Shown: positions 62,568 to 64,000 of the stretch, in pieces | Layout of the letters: the number at the start of each line of letters is the position of its first letter | How positions within the stretch are numbered: the stretch's first letter is position 1 | Assembly: GCA_021818445.1 (NCBI GenBank) | Contig: JAKAEB010000004.1 | Coordinates: 1-64,000 of the forward strand | Source of the DNA: Planctomycetota bacterium | GTDB taxonomy: Bacteria; Planctomycetota; Phycisphaerae; WQYP01 | Reading direction: 5' to 3' | Length of the DNA stretch: 64,000 bases | Position numbers and translations under genes: made by a program | Notes under the pieces: model-generated | The model's input: only the letters and a program-made list of their open reading frames with translations | Database searches by the model: none | What the model was told of the DNA's origin: nothing

Positions 62568-63770
62568 TTAAGTGCCCCTCGGCATCAGCTTACGTATTTC
62601 ATCCACCACCCGTTTGGACGGCGACCGGGCTTTGGCGAAGGTCAGCATCGGACTGGTCAACTCTGAGAGTTGCCGCGATATTTCCTGCCGCTGGCTGGCA
62701 TGAGCTATTAGATCCAGAAGCCGATTGACCACTGGGTCCGGCGATCCGTAAAACGGCATAAATTCGGGCGTAAGTTCCCGATTGGCCAGAATATTCACCA
62801 ATGACATGTATTTGGTCTGGATCAGATACCGCCCGGCCAGATTCCATTTCCATCCTGCCACCGCATAGATGATAATCATGGGCTTATGATAGCGGGCGAT
62901 TTGCAGCGTCGCCGTCCCGCTGACGGTAAGAACCAAGTCGGCCCAGCGAATGATGTCGTCCGCGCACCCGGCACGGATATCAATTTTAACCGATGCTTTG
63001 CGTGCTTCCTGCCGAATTTGCCAAAGTCGGTCTGAATCAGCCGCCGCCGCCGCAAAGACCGTCCCCGGATGACGACCCTGCGCCACAATAATGCTGCGCA
63101 GCATGACGGGCAGATTGGCGTCGATCTCGGACCGGCGGGACCCTGGAAACAGGGCAATTTTAATATTTCCGGTCGGCAGCGGAGGGGTTAAAACGTCGCC
63201 GGACGGTTTGCTTTCAAAAATGGGGTGGCCCACGTAAACCGCATTGACGCCGCGATTACGAAAATATTCCTCTTCAAATGGCAGCACGCAACAGAGGGTA
63301 TCGGTGCGGGCCCGCACCTTATTAATTCGCCACGGCGCCCACGCCCACAATTGCGGTGCCACATAGTAGCAAACCGGAATCTTTAAATCCCTTGCCGCCC
63401 GCGCCACACGCAAATTTACCGGTGGCGAATCGATTGGGATCACCACAGCCGGACGCTCCGTCTCCAGTTGACGCCGAATCTCCTTAAGCAGCCTCAACCA
63501 AAAGCCGACCTGCCGCGCGGCACCAAGCAGCATGGCGGAATGCCGGGTCGGATCCGCCAGAATGCGGCAACCGGCTTTGGTCATTTTCGGACCGCCAACC
63601 CCAATGAAACGCGCTTTCGGAAAACTGGAGCGCAGCGCCTCAATCAGTGACGCCCCCAGTGCATCGCCACTATGCTCCGCAGCACACAGAAAAAAGGTCG
63701 GACCGTCGATACCTAACTCCCGGCATGGACTTACAGCATTGGCTCGGCTGCCAACAACCCCCGGTCGCAA
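62568..63770 (-). CDS. lpxB: Lipid-A-disaccharide synthase
   Basis: GT19 enzyme that joins UDP-2,3-diacylglucosamine and lipid X in lipid A synthesis, a peripheral inner-membrane step. About 400 residues with FFLCAAEHSGDALGASLIEAL, FIGVGGPKM, the VVIPIDSPPVNLRVAR patch, YYVAPQLWAWAPWRI and the C-terminal ALFPGSRRSEI plus SGTATLQIARYHKPMI. The ending has the LLDLIAHASQRQEISRQL helices. The start is uncertain: TTG at 63770 has no clear ribosome site. Presence of LpxB implies an outer membrane with lipid A. Confidence 0.94.
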   Translation of the reverse strand: MRPGVVGSRANAVSPCRELGIDGPTFFLCAAEHSGDALGASLIEALRSSFPKARFIGVGGPKMTKAGCRILADPTRHSAMLLGAARQVGFWLRLLKEIRRQLETERPAVVIPIDSPPVNLRVARAARDLKIPVCYYVAPQLWAWAPWRINKVRARTDTLCCVLPFEEEYFRNRGVNAVYVGHPIFESKPSGDVLTPPLPTGNIKIALFPGSRRSEIDANLPVMLRSIIVAQGRHPGTVFAAAAADSDRLWQIRQEARKASVKIDIRAGCADDIIRWADLVLTVSGTATLQIARYHKPMIIIYAVAGWKWNLAGRYLIQTKYMSLVNILANRELTPEFMPFYGSPDPVVNRLLDLIAHASQRQEISRQLSELTSPMLTFAKARSPSKRVVDEIRKLMPRGT

Positions 63771-63847
63771 TTGTAAAGATGGTTTGATTCATCGCAAGCA
63801 CGCCGAACGCCGCGACCGCCATCCCGCCACCAGAAGCCTGTCCGAGT

Positions 63848-64000
63848 AATAACAGGGACGGCGACGGGATGGATTTTGGCGGGCATCAAGAGGCGGCGAC
63901 TTGGGCGCATCGGATGATACGCCGAGGAAGCCGCTCTGCAGAGGCGGGGCGAAAGCTGCGCCGCCCGGAGGGCGTGCCGCCCTCCCGTCTGCGGCGTTGT
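63848..64000 (+). repeat. Structured GC-rich repeat element, copy B (runs to the window end)
   Basis: Aligns with 13888-14056 from ATAACAGGGAC onward. It has the same stem GGGCG/CGCCC with a 10-nt loop, followed by GGAGGGCG-TGC-CGCCCTCC, a perfect 8-bp hairpin at the place where copy A has its own stem. It lies upstream of lpxB on the opposite strand and may continue past the window. Confidence 0.6.

Overview
The window looks like chromosomal DNA from a Gram-negative planctomycete, most likely class Phycisphaerae. This is an inference from gene content, not from a phylogenetic marker. The signs are a pseudopilin operon whose GspG-like products end in SAGPDG-type tails, an H-X9-DG type prepilin, six PEP-CTERM proteins, LpxB (so lipid A and an outer membrane), an HpnB-like hopanoid glycosyltransferase, PBP2/RodA/MreD (so peptidoglycan) and many secreted glycoside hydrolases. 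GC content is high, and TTG starts with good Shine-Dalgarno sites occur (rpsT).

Layout. 1-398: repeat-rich intergenic DNA. 399-10402 (minus): a type II secretion/pseudopilus operon, transcribed gspF, two gspG-like, gspH-, gspI-, gspJ-like and a very large gspK-like gene. 10760-13194 (plus): four tightly packed genes of unknown function, two of them cysteine-rich. 13548-17239: rpsT, a TlyA/FtsJ-like methyltransferase, an ECF sigma/anti-sigma pair and trpA. 17344-24142: a membrane-anchored coiled-coil/BRCT-like protein, three PEP-CTERM proteins and a Ser/Thr kinase. 25051-29711: MlaE/MlaF-type ABC transporter, HpnB-like glycosyltransferase, ComM-like AAA+ protein. 29772-43972: a carbohydrate island (GH92, GH2, GH130, SASA esterase, two unassigned secreted proteins, a GntR/LacI-type regulator, a prepilin and a PEP-CTERM protein) whose predicted activities point to mannan or mannose-rich glycans. 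44195-54146: LysR regulator, pbp2-rodA, two PEP-CTERM proteins with long leaders, a response regulator, an amidohydrolase and a membrane protein. 54205-55180: tandem array of a ~300-bp unit. 55304-63770: GH51, MreD, GH57, an orphan DNA methyltransferase, CysS and LpxB.

The parts fit a saprophyte that secretes polysaccharide-degrading enzymes, several with Tat-like signals. The T2SS-type operon could move folded enzymes across the outer membrane, but its gspD/gspE partners are not in the window. PEP-CTERM proteins would need an exosortase, also absent here.

The most unusual non-coding signals are (1) a ~150-bp element present twice, 50 kb apart, that keeps two hairpins although one stem changes sequence; (2) the ~300-bp tandem array; (3) three PEP-CTERM genes with good sigma70-type promoters followed by 230-325-nt leaders with stems; and (4) an inverted pair of 20-bp palindromes whose stem differences are compensated. 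No tRNA, rRNA, CRISPR array or complete insertion sequence was seen.
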